Below the pieces are notes generated by a model. It was not told the DNA's origin and did not search any database. It worked only from the letters and a program-made list of their open reading frames with translations. Of a stretch of DNA of 11,837 nt, positions 1 through 7,291 are shown piece by piece (position 1 is the first letter of the stretch; each line of letters opens with the position of its first letter). Where the stretch lies: contig JAIBJP010000041.1 in NCBI GenBank assembly GCA_020029625.1, forward strand, positions 1-11,837, read 5' to 3'. Made by a program: the position numbers and the translations under genes. The DNA is from Actinomycetota bacterium (lineage in GTDB: Bacteria > Actinomycetota > Thermoleophilia > Gaiellales > Gaiellaceae).

Positions 1-1844
1 GTCGGCTGGACGATCCAGAGACCGGTGCGCATGTCGCTCGCGTAGACGATGCCGGTCGCCGGGTCGATCGCCACGCCCCACATCTCCGCGGGTCCAACGC
101 CGAGCGAGTTCGCGTGTCGCGAGCTCGTGTTCGGCACGAACTGACCGACCCGCCTCGGGTTCGTCGGGTTGCTGACGTCAATGGCGACGATGCCGTTGCT
201 GTACCAGGCCGAGTAGGCGCGGTTGTTGCGCACTTCGGTGTTGTGCACCGACCAGCTTCCCGTCGGCGTGGGGTGCTCGCCGAAGGCGTGCGGTGCGTCG
301 GTGAACCTGCCGACCTGGTGCCACTCGCTGCTCGCGTCCTCGCGGAAGACGCGCACGTAGCCCCAGGACGGCTTCTTGGCCGTGATCGTCATCGTGTCCG
401 CGCCCGGCGTCGCGCGGATCGCGTCGGCGACGTCGTCGATATCGGCGATCTGGATCACGTAGACCCCGGCGCCGGCGAGAGCCCCACTGCTCACTCCCGG
501 CGAGTACGCGTACGCGTCGTCCGGGCTGATCAGGTTGGAGATGAACGCCCTCGCGCCCGCGGCCCCGGCCAGGATCGTCTGCTGGCCGATGGTGCACGGT
601 GGTTCGGGCCAGCCCTCGATGATCCCGACGTAGAACGGGTCGATGCTGTCGGCGAGGGCGAGCTTGCCGGCCGCGCCGGCGTAGTCGGACGCCTGGCAGC
701 CGTCGCCCGCGTCGTGGATCGTCCCGCTCACTGTCTGGCCTCCCGCCGTGAGGTGCCTGGGCGCCCACGGCTGCTGGAAGGCCTCCACCGCATTCGTACC
801 GGTGGCCGAGCTCGAGACGAGGACGTCGGGCAGACTCTGGAAGTCCTCGTCGTTCTGGAGGATGTAGCGAGTCGTGCCCACGTTGTACGGGGTCATCGAG
901 TGGCCGTCGCCGCTCGAGCCACGCGGGTAGATCGTGCGACCCAGGTACACGGGCGCGGACGGGTTGGCGATGTTGAACTTGAGGATGCCGCCGTCCCAGT
1001 AGGAGACGTAGGCCGTCATGCCGTTGTCGGCGGCCCGCACGCTGTGCGCGTAATGGGCGGCGAAGAAGCCCGGCAGCCCCTGGAAGGAGCTCGAGACCTC
1101 ATCGTTGCCGCCCTGAATGAGCAGGCTGCTGTCCGCGATGATCCCCCAGTCCGAGAGCGGCTGCGGGCTGGTGGGATTCGTGATGTCGACGATGCGGAAC
1201 TCCCCACCGAAGTCGGTTCCGAAGTACGTGTCCTCGAACTCCGTGAACGGCGTAGCAAGCAGCGCAAGCGCCGTCCCGTTCGGTTGCACTACCAGGTCGA
1301 GCTCGTGCACGCCGCCCGGCGTGGCGAAGAAGCTGAGCTGGCTCGGGCTGCGCGGGTTGGTGACGTCGAAGAGCGCCAGCCCGTTCGAGCCGCCGGCCCC
1401 GCAAGCCTGGACGCCGATCCCGAGCACGTCGCGGTTGCCGATCCGCCGGACGACGACGTCCTCGTTGGACGAGCCCTTGCGAGCTCCGACGTAGCCCTCC
1501 CACTTGGGCGCCCGCGGATTGTTGACGTCGACGATCTTCGCGCCGTGACCGGTGCACTGCGCGCTCCAGGTGCCCACGTAGGCGAATTTCCCGACCGAGC
1601 CGCCGTGGTTGTAGAACCAGACGTCGCCGTTCGGGACTCCGCCGCCCAGGTTGGAGTGGCCGAGAACCGTGAAGTTATTGGCGACGAGCGGCGACCGGCT
1701 GCTGCCGGACTGCGAGATCGCGGCTTCCTCGGCCGTGTCGAGATGGAACCGCGCCTCCAGGTCGCCGGCTCCGGCGCCGCCCAGCGAGGCGAAACCGAGC
1801 GCGAGTGTGGAGATTCCTGCGAGTAGAAGGATGATGCGCCGCAT
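1..1844 (-). CDS. Secreted LVIVD-repeat protein with probable PA-domain insert (3' end outside window)
   Basis: The frame is open from the ATG at 1844 to the left edge (614 codons, no stop), so the C-terminus is missing. Residues 1-27 form a signal peptide (MRR, then a leucine/alanine-rich core), so the protein is exported. LVIVD-type beta-propeller repeats of the form (hydrophobic)-D-[VI]-x-N-P-x-x-P occur near residues 104 (IVDVNNPRAP), 159 (LFDVTNPRSP), 218 (IVDITNPTSP), 290 (KFNIANPSAP) and 555 (AIDVSNPTRP), and another begins at the edge (GLWIVQP). The gap between the fourth and fifth repeats holds a segment (about 390-480) resembling a protease-associated (PA) domain: KLALAD, a cysteine, then AGAAGARAFISN. 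The start is supported by AGGGAGAGGG just upstream. LVIVD proteins are surface or periplasmic and their ligands are mostly unknown. The family call is firm; the role is unknown, with binding of extracellular peptide or carbohydrate as an inference. Confidence 0.85.
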   Translation of the reverse strand, partial: MRRIILLLAGISTLALGFASLGGAGAGDLEARFHLDTAEEAAISQSGSSRSPLVANNFTVLGHSNLGGGVPNGDVWFYNHGGSVGKFAYVGTWSAQCTGHGAKIVDVNNPRAPKWEGYVGARKGSSNEDVVVRRIGNRDVLGIGVQACGAGGSNGLALFDVTNPRSPSQLSFFATPGGVHELDLVVQPNGTALALLATPFTEFEDTYFGTDFGGEFRIVDITNPTSPQPLSDWGIIADSSLLIQGGNDEVSSSFQGLPGFFAAHYAHSVRAADNGMTAYVSYWDGGILKFNIANPSAPVYLGRTIYPRGSSGDGHSMTPYNVGTTRYILQNDEDFQSLPDVLVSSSATGTNAVEAFQQPWAPRHLTAGGQTVSGTIHDAGDGCQASDYAGAAGKLALADSIDPFYVGIIEGWPEPPCTIGQQTILAGAAGARAFISNLISPDDAYAYSPGVSSGALAGAGVYVIQIADIDDVADAIRATPGADTMTITAKKPSWGYVRVFREDASSEWHQVGRFTDAPHAFGEHPTPTGSWSVHNTEVRNNRAYSAWYSNGIVAIDVSNPTNPRRVGQFVPNTSSRHANSLGVGPAEMWGVAIDPATGIVYASDMRTGLWIVQP

Positions 1845-1861
1845 AAGAACCCTCTCCCTGT

Positions 1862-1877
1862 GTCGGAAACTTCCGAC
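1862..1877. promoter_or_regulatory. 16-bp palindrome, possible operator of the LVIVD gene
   Basis: Perfect 7-bp arms, GTCGGAA and TTCCGAC, are separated by two bases. The gap is too tight for an RNA hairpin, so a dimeric repressor site is more likely. It lies 18 bp upstream of the LVIVD start codon and covers the position where transcription from the proposed promoter at 1879-1907 would begin. The regulator is unknown. The palindrome is seen directly; the operator role is inferred. Confidence 0.4.
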
Positions 1878-1878
1878 G

Positions 1879-1907
1879 AGCCTAACCCTGAGTGGCAGCC
1901 GCTACAA
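1879..1907 (-). promoter_or_regulatory. Candidate sigma-70-type promoter for the LVIVD gene
   Basis: On the minus strand TTGTAG (-35) and TAGGCT (-10) are separated by 17 bp. Each hexamer has three consensus matches, and the start predicted about 7 bp downstream falls inside the palindrome at 1862-1877. This is a visual match only. Confidence 0.3.
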
Positions 1908-1998
1908 GGGGCCTAGGTGATCGTGGAGATCTTTTCCCTTTTCAGCCCCGACGCGAGTGCCAGGGGAAGAAAGCGTCCCAACTTCCCGTCCGGAGGGT

Positions 1999-2196
1999 AT
2001 GGACGCCATTCACCAGATCTTTCGGTACCACCCGGCCGGGGCGGTCGGCTCGCTTCTCGCCGGCCCGCAGCAGCCCCCGTGGGCCCGGGTTGACGCTTCC
2101 CCCGACGAAGCCGAGCAGCCAAGTCTCGGGGAGCGGCTCGTGCGCTTCCTGCCGCGCCGCTCGGATATCCGCCGGCCCGCCGAAGCGGCTAGCTGA
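1999..2196 (+). CDS. Possible small basic protein, unknown
   Basis: A 65-residue open frame lies in the 344-bp gap between the LVIVD gene and dnaE, and its stop overlaps the dnaE 3' end by 8 bp tail to tail. Third codon positions are mostly G or C while second positions are mixed, which is the coding pattern of high-GC genomes and the main reason to list it. GGAGGG sits only one base before the ATG, closer than is ideal. An in-frame GTG at 1957 has no ribosome site. The product has a hydrophobic patch near residues 15-21 (AVGSLLAG) and a basic C-terminal part (RFLPRRSDIRR), with no recognised domain. It could be a chance frame. The remainder of the gap, 1908-1998, shows no other feature. Confidence 0.4.
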   Translation: MDAIHQIFRYHPAGAVGSLLAGPQQPPWARVDASPDEAEQPSLGERLVRFLPRRSDIRRPAEAAS

Positions 2197-5100
2197 TCGC
2201 GGCCTCGCCGAGGAGGGACTTCACCTCGGCGAACAGATCCGGCTCGGGACGCACCCGGTAGTCGGGCCCGAAGGCGAGCGTGAGCGGCCCGCCCGAGGTC
2301 TCGATCGCCGCGACCACCGCCGCCTCGCCGGGGTACTCTCGCAGCAGCGCGGCGAGCTCCTGGATCGTCCCCGCCGGCGCCTTGCGCGCGTCGAGCTTGA
2401 GCCGCACCTCGGAGCGTTCCGGCGTCGCCTCGAAGGGCGCGACCTCCATGGCGATCAGCTTCGTCTCGCCTTCCTTGTGGTCGATCCTGCCCTTGACGAC
2501 GAGGATGCGATCAGCCTCCAGCAGATCGCGCGCGGCTCCGTAAACCGAGTTGAAAACGATCGCCTCCACGGAGCCGGAGACGTCGTCGAGCCGCATGAAG
2601 ACCATCGGCTCACCTTTCTTCGTCGTCGTCTGCCGGAGCGCGCCGACGATGCCGCCGACGGTGACGACGTCGCCGTCGCGACGCCGCTCGAGCTCGACCA
2701 TCTGCGCATCGGTCTTTCGCCGCAGAGCCTCGCGGATCCCGGAGAGCGGATGCTCCGAGACGTACAGGCCGAGCGCTTCCTTCTCGTAGGCGAGCTTTTC
2801 CGCTTTTTCCCACTCATCGGAGGAAATGGGTACGTGATGGACGTGCTTTCCTCCCTCGGCCTCGCTTGCGAGGTCGAGGGAATCAAAGATCGAGCTCTGG
2901 CCCGCCAGCCTGTCGGCCTGCTGGCGCCCGCCCCAGGAGAGCGAGTCTTCGAGCACCTCGAACATCCCCCTGCGTGAGGCACCGGTCGAGTCGAAGGCGC
3001 CGCACTTGACGAGCGACTCGAGCGCGCGCTTGTTCACGACCTGCGGGTCGACGCGCTCGCAGAACTCCCAGATGGAGGTGAACGGCCCGCCCTCCTCGCG
3101 CGCGGCGAGGATCGAGCGCACCGCGCTCTCCCCCACGTTCTTGACCGCGTTGAGCCCGAAGCGGATCTTCTCCTCGACGACGCGGAAATCCTCTGCGGAG
3201 ACGTTCACGTCGGGCGGCTCGACCTCGATCCCCATCTCGTCGCAGGCAGCGACGTAGAAGGGCACCCGGTCCTTCGTGCTCATGACGGAGGAGATGAGGG
3301 CCGCCATGTACTCGGCCGGCCGGTGCGCCTTGAGATAGGCCGTCCGATAGGCGATCAGCGCGTAGCAGGCTGCATGCGATTTGTTGAAGGAGTAGTCCTG
3401 CGCCTGCTCCATGTCCTTCCAGAGCTGGTTCGCCACCGCGGGCGTGACGCCGTTCGAGGCACAACCCTCGAGGAACTTGTCCTTCAAGGACGCCATCAGC
3501 GCGTGGATCTTCTTGCCGATCGCCTTGCGGAGATCGTCCGCCTCGGCCGGCGAGAAGCCGGCGAGCTGCTTGGCGATCTCCATGTACTGCTCCTGGTAGA
3601 TGCAGATGCCGTACGTCGGGCCGGTGATCGGCTTCAGACGCTCGTCTGGGAAGCTCACCTGCTCCTGGCCCGCTTTCCGCTTCCCGTAGACGGGGATGTA
3701 GCCCATCGGCCCGGGCCGGTAGAGGGCGACGAGCGCGATCAGGTCCTCGAACTGGGTCGGCTTCACCTGCCGCAACGCCTCGCGCATGCCCGAGCCCTCG
3801 AACTGGAAGACGCCGACAGACTCTCCGCGGGCGAGCATCTGGTACGTCTTCGCGTCGTCGAGCGGGATCTGCGCGATGTCGACGCCGGTGAGCTCCTCGG
3901 CCTTGTCGATGACGTCGAGGTTGCGGAGGCCGAGGAAGTCGATCTTCAGCAGGCCGAGTGCCTCGACGTCGCCCATCGCGAACTGGGTCACGACCTCCTG
4001 GTCGGGGCCCTTCTGCTGCAGGGGGACGTAGTCGGTAAGCGGCCGGTCGCCGATGACAACTCCCGCAGCGTGGATCGAGTCCTGGCGGACCAGGCCCTCG
4101 AGCGGCTTGGCGAGATCGACGATCTGACGGGTGACCTCGTCCTCGTCGTAGGACTTCTTCAGCTCCGCCCCGGGCTTGAGGCAGTCGTCGAGGTAGACCT
4201 TCGGGCCTTCGGGGATCAGCTTGGCGATCCGGTCTACGGTTCCGTACGGGATGTCGAGCACGCGACCGGCGTCGCGCACGGCAGCGCGCGCCATCATCGT
4301 CCCGAAGGTGATGATCTGCGCCACGCGGTCGCGCCCGTACTTGTCGGCCACGTAGTTGATCACCTGGTCGCGCCCTTGGACGGAGAAGTCGAGGTCCATG
4401 TCCGGCATCGACTTACGGCCGGGATTGAGGAAGCGCTCGAAGAGGAGGCCGTACCGCATCGGATCGACGTCGGTGATCTCGAGGCAGTAGGCCGCGAGGG
4501 AGCCGGCCGCCGAGCCTCTGCCGGGCCCCACGCCGATCCCGTTTCGCTTCGCGAAGGCGATGAAGTCCCAGACGATCAGGAAGTAGTCCGCGAAGCCCAT
4601 CTCCTTGATCGTCTTCAGCTCGAACTTGAGCCGGTCCTGGAGCTCCGACGTCACAGTGCCGTACCGCTTTTGCAGTCCTTTCTCGCAGAGCTCGACGAGG
4701 TAGTCGAAAGCGTCGCGGCCGTCCGGCACCGGGAACTTCGGGAGGAGGATGCGCCCGAGCTCCATCGTCACGTTGCAGCGCTCGGCGATCTCGAGCGTCC
4801 GGCGGACAGCTTCCGGATAGCCGGCGAAGTCGGCCGCCATCTCGGCCGGGCTCTTCAAATAGAACTGGTCGGTGTCGAAGCGCCAGTGGCTCGGGTTCTG
4901 GAGCGAGTCCCCCGACTGGATGCAGAGGAGCGCCTCGTGTGCGCGCGCGTCTTCGTGGTTCAGGTAGTGGACGTCCCCGGTGGCGACGAGTGGCAGGCCG
5001 ATGGTCTGCGAGATCTCGGCGAGGGTCGCGTTGATTCCCTTCTGGACCTCGAGGCCCGCGTCCTGGATCTCGACGAAGGTGCTGTCCGCGCCGAAGATGT

Positions 5101-5584
5101 CGCGAAGTCGGCCCAACTCCGTCTCGGCCTCGTCGCGATTGCCGTTCTCGAGCGCCTTGCAGACGCGGCCGGAGAGGCAGCCGGAGAGGGCGATGAGACC
5201 CTTCGAGCGTTCGGCCAGGAGCTCCCAGTCGACACGCGGCTTGTAGTAGTAGCCCTCGAGAAAGCCGGCCGAAGCGAGCTTGATCAGGTTGGCGTAACCC
5301 TCGTTCGACTCGGCCAGAAGCGTCAGATGCGCGTAGCCCTTCTTCTGCGCCCGGCGGTCGTCGGCGACGTAGACCTCACAGCCGATGATCGGCTTGATTC
5401 CTGACTTTCCGGCCTCCCGGTACAGCTCGACGGCGCCGGCGAGGGAGCCGTGATCGGTGAGCGCCACCGCTGGCATCTCGAGCTCGGCCGCGCGGGCGGC
5501 GAGTTCGGGGATGCGGCAGGCCCCGTCGAGGATCGAGTACTCGGAGTGGACGTGAAGGTGGACGAACGGCGCCGGGGAGCTCAT
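2189..5584 (-). CDS. dnaE: DNA polymerase III subunit alpha, DnaE1 type
   Basis: Replicative polymerase, 1131 residues, a usual length for DnaE. The N-terminal PHP domain (about 7-280) has the full set of metal ligands expected of an active PHP exonuclease: H11, H13, D20, H45, E70, H86, C136, D204 and H206. The C-family palm follows, with GPGRGSAAGSL, the catalytic pair PDMDLDF (D395, D397) and the third aspartate in KIDFLGL (D549). FNKSHAACYALIAY belongs to the finger region. QSSIF at 896-900 fits a beta-clamp-binding motif. An OB fold near the C-terminus (VTVGGIVGALRQ, then VEAIVF) is the likely single-stranded-DNA contact. There is no intein and no DnaQ-like exonuclease insert, so this is not PolC. 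The ATG at 5584 lacks a clear ribosome site but places the PHP motif where the family has it. The gene has its own long upstream region and is probably transcribed singly. Confidence 0.98.
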   Translation of the reverse strand: MSSPAPFVHLHVHSEYSILDGACRIPELAARAAELEMPAVALTDHGSLAGAVELYREAGKSGIKPIIGCEVYVADDRRAQKKGYAHLTLLAESNEGYANLIKLASAGFLEGYYYKPRVDWELLAERSKGLIALSGCLSGRVCKALENGNRDEAETELGRLRDIFGADSTFVEIQDAGLEVQKGINATLAEISQTIGLPLVATGDVHYLNHEDARAHEALLCIQSGDSLQNPSHWRFDTDQFYLKSPAEMAADFAGYPEAVRRTLEIAERCNVTMELGRILLPKFPVPDGRDAFDYLVELCEKGLQKRYGTVTSELQDRLKFELKTIKEMGFADYFLIVWDFIAFAKRNGIGVGPGRGSAAGSLAAYCLEITDVDPMRYGLLFERFLNPGRKSMPDMDLDFSVQGRDQVINYVADKYGRDRVAQIITFGTMMARAAVRDAGRVLDIPYGTVDRIAKLIPEGPKVYLDDCLKPGAELKKSYDEDEVTRQIVDLAKPLEGLVRQDSIHAAGVVIGDRPLTDYVPLQQKGPDQEVVTQFAMGDVEALGLLKIDFLGLRNLDVIDKAEELTGVDIAQIPLDDAKTYQMLARGESVGVFQFEGSGMREALRQVKPTQFEDLIALVALYRPGPMGYIPVYGKRKAGQEQVSFPDERLKPITGPTYGICIYQEQYMEIAKQLAGFSPAEADDLRKAIGKKIHALMASLKDKFLEGCASNGVTPAVANQLWKDMEQAQDYSFNKSHAACYALIAYRTAYLKAHRPAEYMAALISSVMSTKDRVPFYVAACDEMGIEVEPPDVNVSAEDFRVVEEKIRFGLNAVKNVGESAVRSILAAREEGGPFTSIWEFCERVDPQVVNKRALESLVKCGAFDSTGASRRGMFEVLEDSLSWGGRQQADRLAGQSSIFDSLDLASEAEGGKHVHHVPISSDEWEKAEKLAYEKEALGLYVSEHPLSGIREALRRKTDAQMVELERRRDGDVVTVGGIVGALRQTTTKKGEPMVFMRLDDVSGSVEAIVFNSVYGAARDLLEADRILVVKGRIDHKEGETKLIAMEVAPFEATPERSEVRLKLDARKAPAGTIQELAALLREYPGEAAVVAAIETSGGPLTLAFGPDYRVRPEPDLFAEVKSLLGEAAIS

Positions 5585-5643
5585 TTCAGAATGGGACTCG
5601 TCGCCGGGGTGCGATGGGTGGATGCGAGGCTAGGACGCAGGGA

Positions 5644-5672
5644 GCGCCCATATCGAATCTAGATATGGGTGC
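5644..5672. repeat. Inverted repeat (hairpin) upstream of dnaE
   Basis: Arms CCCATATC and GATATGGG match perfectly around a 7-base spacer (GAATCTA) and extend three further pairs, one of them G-T, to an 11-pair stem. An 8-bp palindrome, ATCTAGAT, lies within the repeat. It sits 60-88 bp upstream of the dnaE start and 109 bp beyond the stop of the membrane-protein gene on the same strand. No T-run follows on either strand, so an intrinsic terminator is doubtful; an operator or a 5'-leader structure for dnaE is an alternative. The rest of 5585-5781 shows no gene and no clear promoter. Confidence 0.45.
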
Positions 5673-5781
5673 GACCGAGGACGACGCCTCGCGCCGCACA
5701 GCGCGGCCCGGCGGCTCAGTTCTCATTTTGGAGTGAGCTCCCTAACACGGGCGCCCCATCCTAGCTCCGCGGTCCGACGGT

Positions 5782-6351
5782 CTAGGCGACGCGCTCGCGA
5801 CTGCGCAGAACGGGCTGCAGGACGACCGAGAAGAGGTCCAGGAGGGCGAGAACGCCGAGCGCCTTCCAGAGGAACGCGCCCGGGCCCAGTGCGTTCCAGG
5901 AGGCCAGCGTGATGATCCCGGCGAGCGTGTAGACGAGCAGGTTCGACACACCGTAGAGCCGGTCGACCGAGGCAGGATCGGTCGCCTGCCTGCGCGCGGT
6001 GGTCGCGCAAACCTGGGACACCGCGGTCGAGCAGGCGGTCAGCGTGACGAGCAGGCGCCACGACCCGTCGGCGTCGTCGAGGCCGCTCCAGACGATGCGG
6101 AAGGCCCACAGAAACCCCAGCGCCGCGAGCAGCACCGCCGACCAGGCGAGGATCGAGCTGCGGCCCTGGTCGAGCAGCCTCGCGCCCGGAAGGGCGAGCA
6201 GGCTGTAGAGACCTGCGACAACAGCCGTCGTGAGGATCTTCCACGAGGCTCCTTCGAACTCTCCGAACAGGAGGAAGAGCAGGGCGAGGCCGCCGCACAC
6301 GCAGAAAGCGACGGCGGCAAGGCCGAGCGCGTAGCGCTTGGGCGATTTCAC
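5782..6351 (-). CDS. Six-helix integral membrane protein, unknown
   Basis: The product of 189 residues has six predicted hydrophobic segments at about 7-29, 38-58, 66-87, 96-115, 130-152 and 158-178. The connecting loops are short, and the segment between helices four and five (TARRQATDPASVDR) is polar. The GTG at 6351 is chosen because the hydrophobic protein begins there (KSPKRYALG) and because it lies four bases after the stop of the upstream gene, which suggests translational coupling. The same frame stays open further upstream but there reads as an arginine/serine-rich shadow of that gene. The C-terminus is basic (RSRERVA). I do not recognise the family. No transporter signature or conserved charged residue within a helix stands out. 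Confidence 0.8.
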   Translation of the reverse strand: MKSPKRYALGLAAVAFCVCGGLALLFLLFGEFEGASWKILTTAVVAGLYSLLALPGARLLDQGRSSILAWSAVLLAALGFLWAFRIVWSGLDDADGSWRLLVTLTACSTAVSQVCATTARRQATDPASVDRLYGVSNLLVYTLAGIITLASWNALGPGAFLWKALGVLALLDLFSVVLQPVLRSRERVA

Positions 6352-6355
6352 GCGG

Positions 6356-6625
6356 CTAGAGCGAGAGGCGCTCGATGCCCCGGACGTGCGTGAAGTCGTC
6401 CTCGAGCGATCGAATTGCCTCGGCGACCGCGGCGGCGAAGTCCTCCGCCTCGATCTCGCACTCGACCTCCGGCAGCCGCGAGTGACGCGTCGTGAAAGCG
6501 TCGTCCTCGAGGACGTGCGGCGGGATGCGGTCGAGGTAGCAGACGAACCGCCACGTCTCACGATGCGCGCGGCCGTTGCTGGTGCGGCGTTTCCGGCCCA
6601 AAAGATTGCCTGTGAGAGCCCCCAC
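6356..6625 (-). CDS. Short acidic protein, unknown, possibly leaderless
   Basis: About 89 residues. The core (WRFVCYLDRIPPHVL, then EVECEIEAEDFAAAVAEAI) alternates strand-like and helix-like stretches and looks like a small alpha/beta domain; I cannot name it. The start is uncertain. The GTG at 6625 is preferred because a -10-like TACGAT ends six bases before it, as in leaderless transcripts. A TTG at 6601 would give 81 residues. Upstream starts at 6694 or 6757 would run into infA on the other strand and read as non-coding. The gene ends four bases before the membrane-protein start, so the pair is probably one transcript. It is divergent from infA. Confidence 0.65.
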   Translation of the reverse strand: MGALTGNLLGRKRRTSNGRAHRETWRFVCYLDRIPPHVLEDDAFTTRHSRLPEVECEIEAEDFAAAVAEAIRSLEDDFTHVRGIERLSL

Positions 6626-6631
6626 AGTCAG

Positions 6632-6678
6632 ATCGTAGGCCGAGTTTGGACGTTGCCTTCCCCCGCCCGGGGTATCCT
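6632..6678. promoter_or_regulatory. Divergent -10-like elements between infA and the short-protein gene
   Basis: On the minus strand TACGAT (6632-6637) ends six bases before the proposed GTG start. On the plus strand TATCCT (6673-6678) ends eight bases before the infA TTG. Neither has a convincing -35 at 16-18 bp. The short distance to both start codons suggests transcripts with little or no 5' leader, which is common in actinobacteria. This is inferred from spacing alone. Confidence 0.35.
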
Positions 6679-6686
6679 TTGATCCG

Positions 6687-6908
6687 TTGGCCACGAAGGA
6701 AGAAAAGATCGAGATGGAGGGCGAAGTCGTCGAGGCCTTCCCGAACGGAATGTTCAAGGTGCAACTCGACGAAGGCCATGAGGTGCTCGGCTACACGGCG
6801 GGAAAGATGCGCCGCTTCCGCATCAAGATCTTCCCCGGTGATCGCGTGAAGGTCGAGGTCTCGCCCTACGACCTCTCTCGCGGCCGAATCGTCTATCGCT
6901 ACCGTTAG
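6687..6908 (+). CDS. infA: Translation initiation factor IF-1
   Basis: The product of 73 residues matches the family length (about 72). It is a single S1-like OB fold that binds the 30S A site during initiation. Family landmarks are present: IEMEGEVVEAFPNGMF, LDEGHEV, GKMRRFRIKI, GDRVKVEVSPYDL and RGRIVYRYR at the C-terminus. The start is TTG at 6687. An ATG at 6714 would remove the conserved KIEMEG strand, so TTG is preferred despite the lack of a ribosome site. The segment GYTAGKMRR replaces the more usual AHISGKMR. The gene is not next to rpmJ, rpsM or rpsK, where actinobacterial infA usually sits, so a second paralogue elsewhere is possible. A VOC-fold gene follows after 11 bp. Confidence 0.95.
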   Translation: MATKEEKIEMEGEVVEAFPNGMFKVQLDEGHEVLGYTAGKMRRFRIKIFPGDRVKVEVSPYDLSRGRIVYRYR

Positions 6909-6919
6909 CCGCCGAGGCT

Positions 6920-7291
6920 GTGATCGCCGGGGCGCACACGCTCATCTACGCCGAGGATGCCGGCGCGGCGCGCGCGTTTCTCCGCGACGTGCTCGGCTTC
7001 TCGAGCGTCGATGCGGGCGACGGCTGGCTGATCTTCGAGTTGCCTCCCGGTGAGCTCGGCGTCCATCCAGGGCCTGGCGGGGGCCAGGAGGTCGGAGACC
7101 ACGAGCTGTCCTTCATGTGCCACGACATCGAGAAGACGGTCGCCGAGTTGAAGGAGAAAGGCGTCGAGTTCACCGCGCCCGTCACCCACGAGAGCTACGG
7201 GCTGATCACGCGCTTCCGCGTCCCGGGCGCAGGCGAGATCGGCCTCTACGAGCCGAGGCACAAAAGCCCGCTGGCCGAGTTCTCCGGTTAG
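6920..7291 (+). CDS. VOC superfamily protein (glyoxalase/bleomycin-resistance fold)
   Basis: The product of 123 residues forms two beta-alpha-beta-beta-beta modules. The first runs over about 4-50 (AHTLIYAEDAGAARAFLRDV, then GWLIFELPPGELGVH), the second over about 61-112 (HELSFMCHDIEKTVAELKEK, then GEIGLYEPRH). H6, H49, H61, E106 and E111 are candidate metal ligands, but the assignment is not certain. The fold covers glyoxalases, dioxygenases and drug-binding proteins, so the substrate cannot be named. The GTG start lies 11 bp after infA with GAGG three bases upstream, so it probably shares the infA transcript. Its stop overlaps the stop of the next gene in the shared bases TTAG. Confidence 0.85.
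   Translation: MIAGAHTLIYAEDAGAARAFLRDVLGFSSVDAGDGWLIFELPPGELGVHPGPGGGQEVGDHELSFMCHDIEKTVAELKEKGVEFTAPVTHESYGLITRFRVPGAGEIGLYEPRHKSPLAEFSG

Noticed and set aside
114..1826. 570-codon open frame on the plus strand
   Set aside because: It is the antisense shadow of the LVIVD gene, which has a signal peptide, repeats and a ribosome site.
1892..2977. 361-codon open frame on the plus strand
   Set aside because: It runs from the intergenic gap into the dnaE antisense strand; its Arg/Gly/Leu/Asp-rich composition shows no family.
3323..5404. 693-codon open frame on the plus strand
   Set aside because: It lies wholly opposite dnaE, is rich in Arg, Val, Asp and Glu with no recognisable domain, and results from the GC-rich codon pattern of dnaE.
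6714..6908. ATG start for infA
   Set aside because: It would delete the conserved first strand (KIEMEG), which every typical IF-1 has.
6920..7291. Bleomycin resistance or glyoxalase I as a specific function
   Set aside because: Only the VOC fold is supported; the metal ligands and substrate pocket cannot be assigned from the sequence alone.
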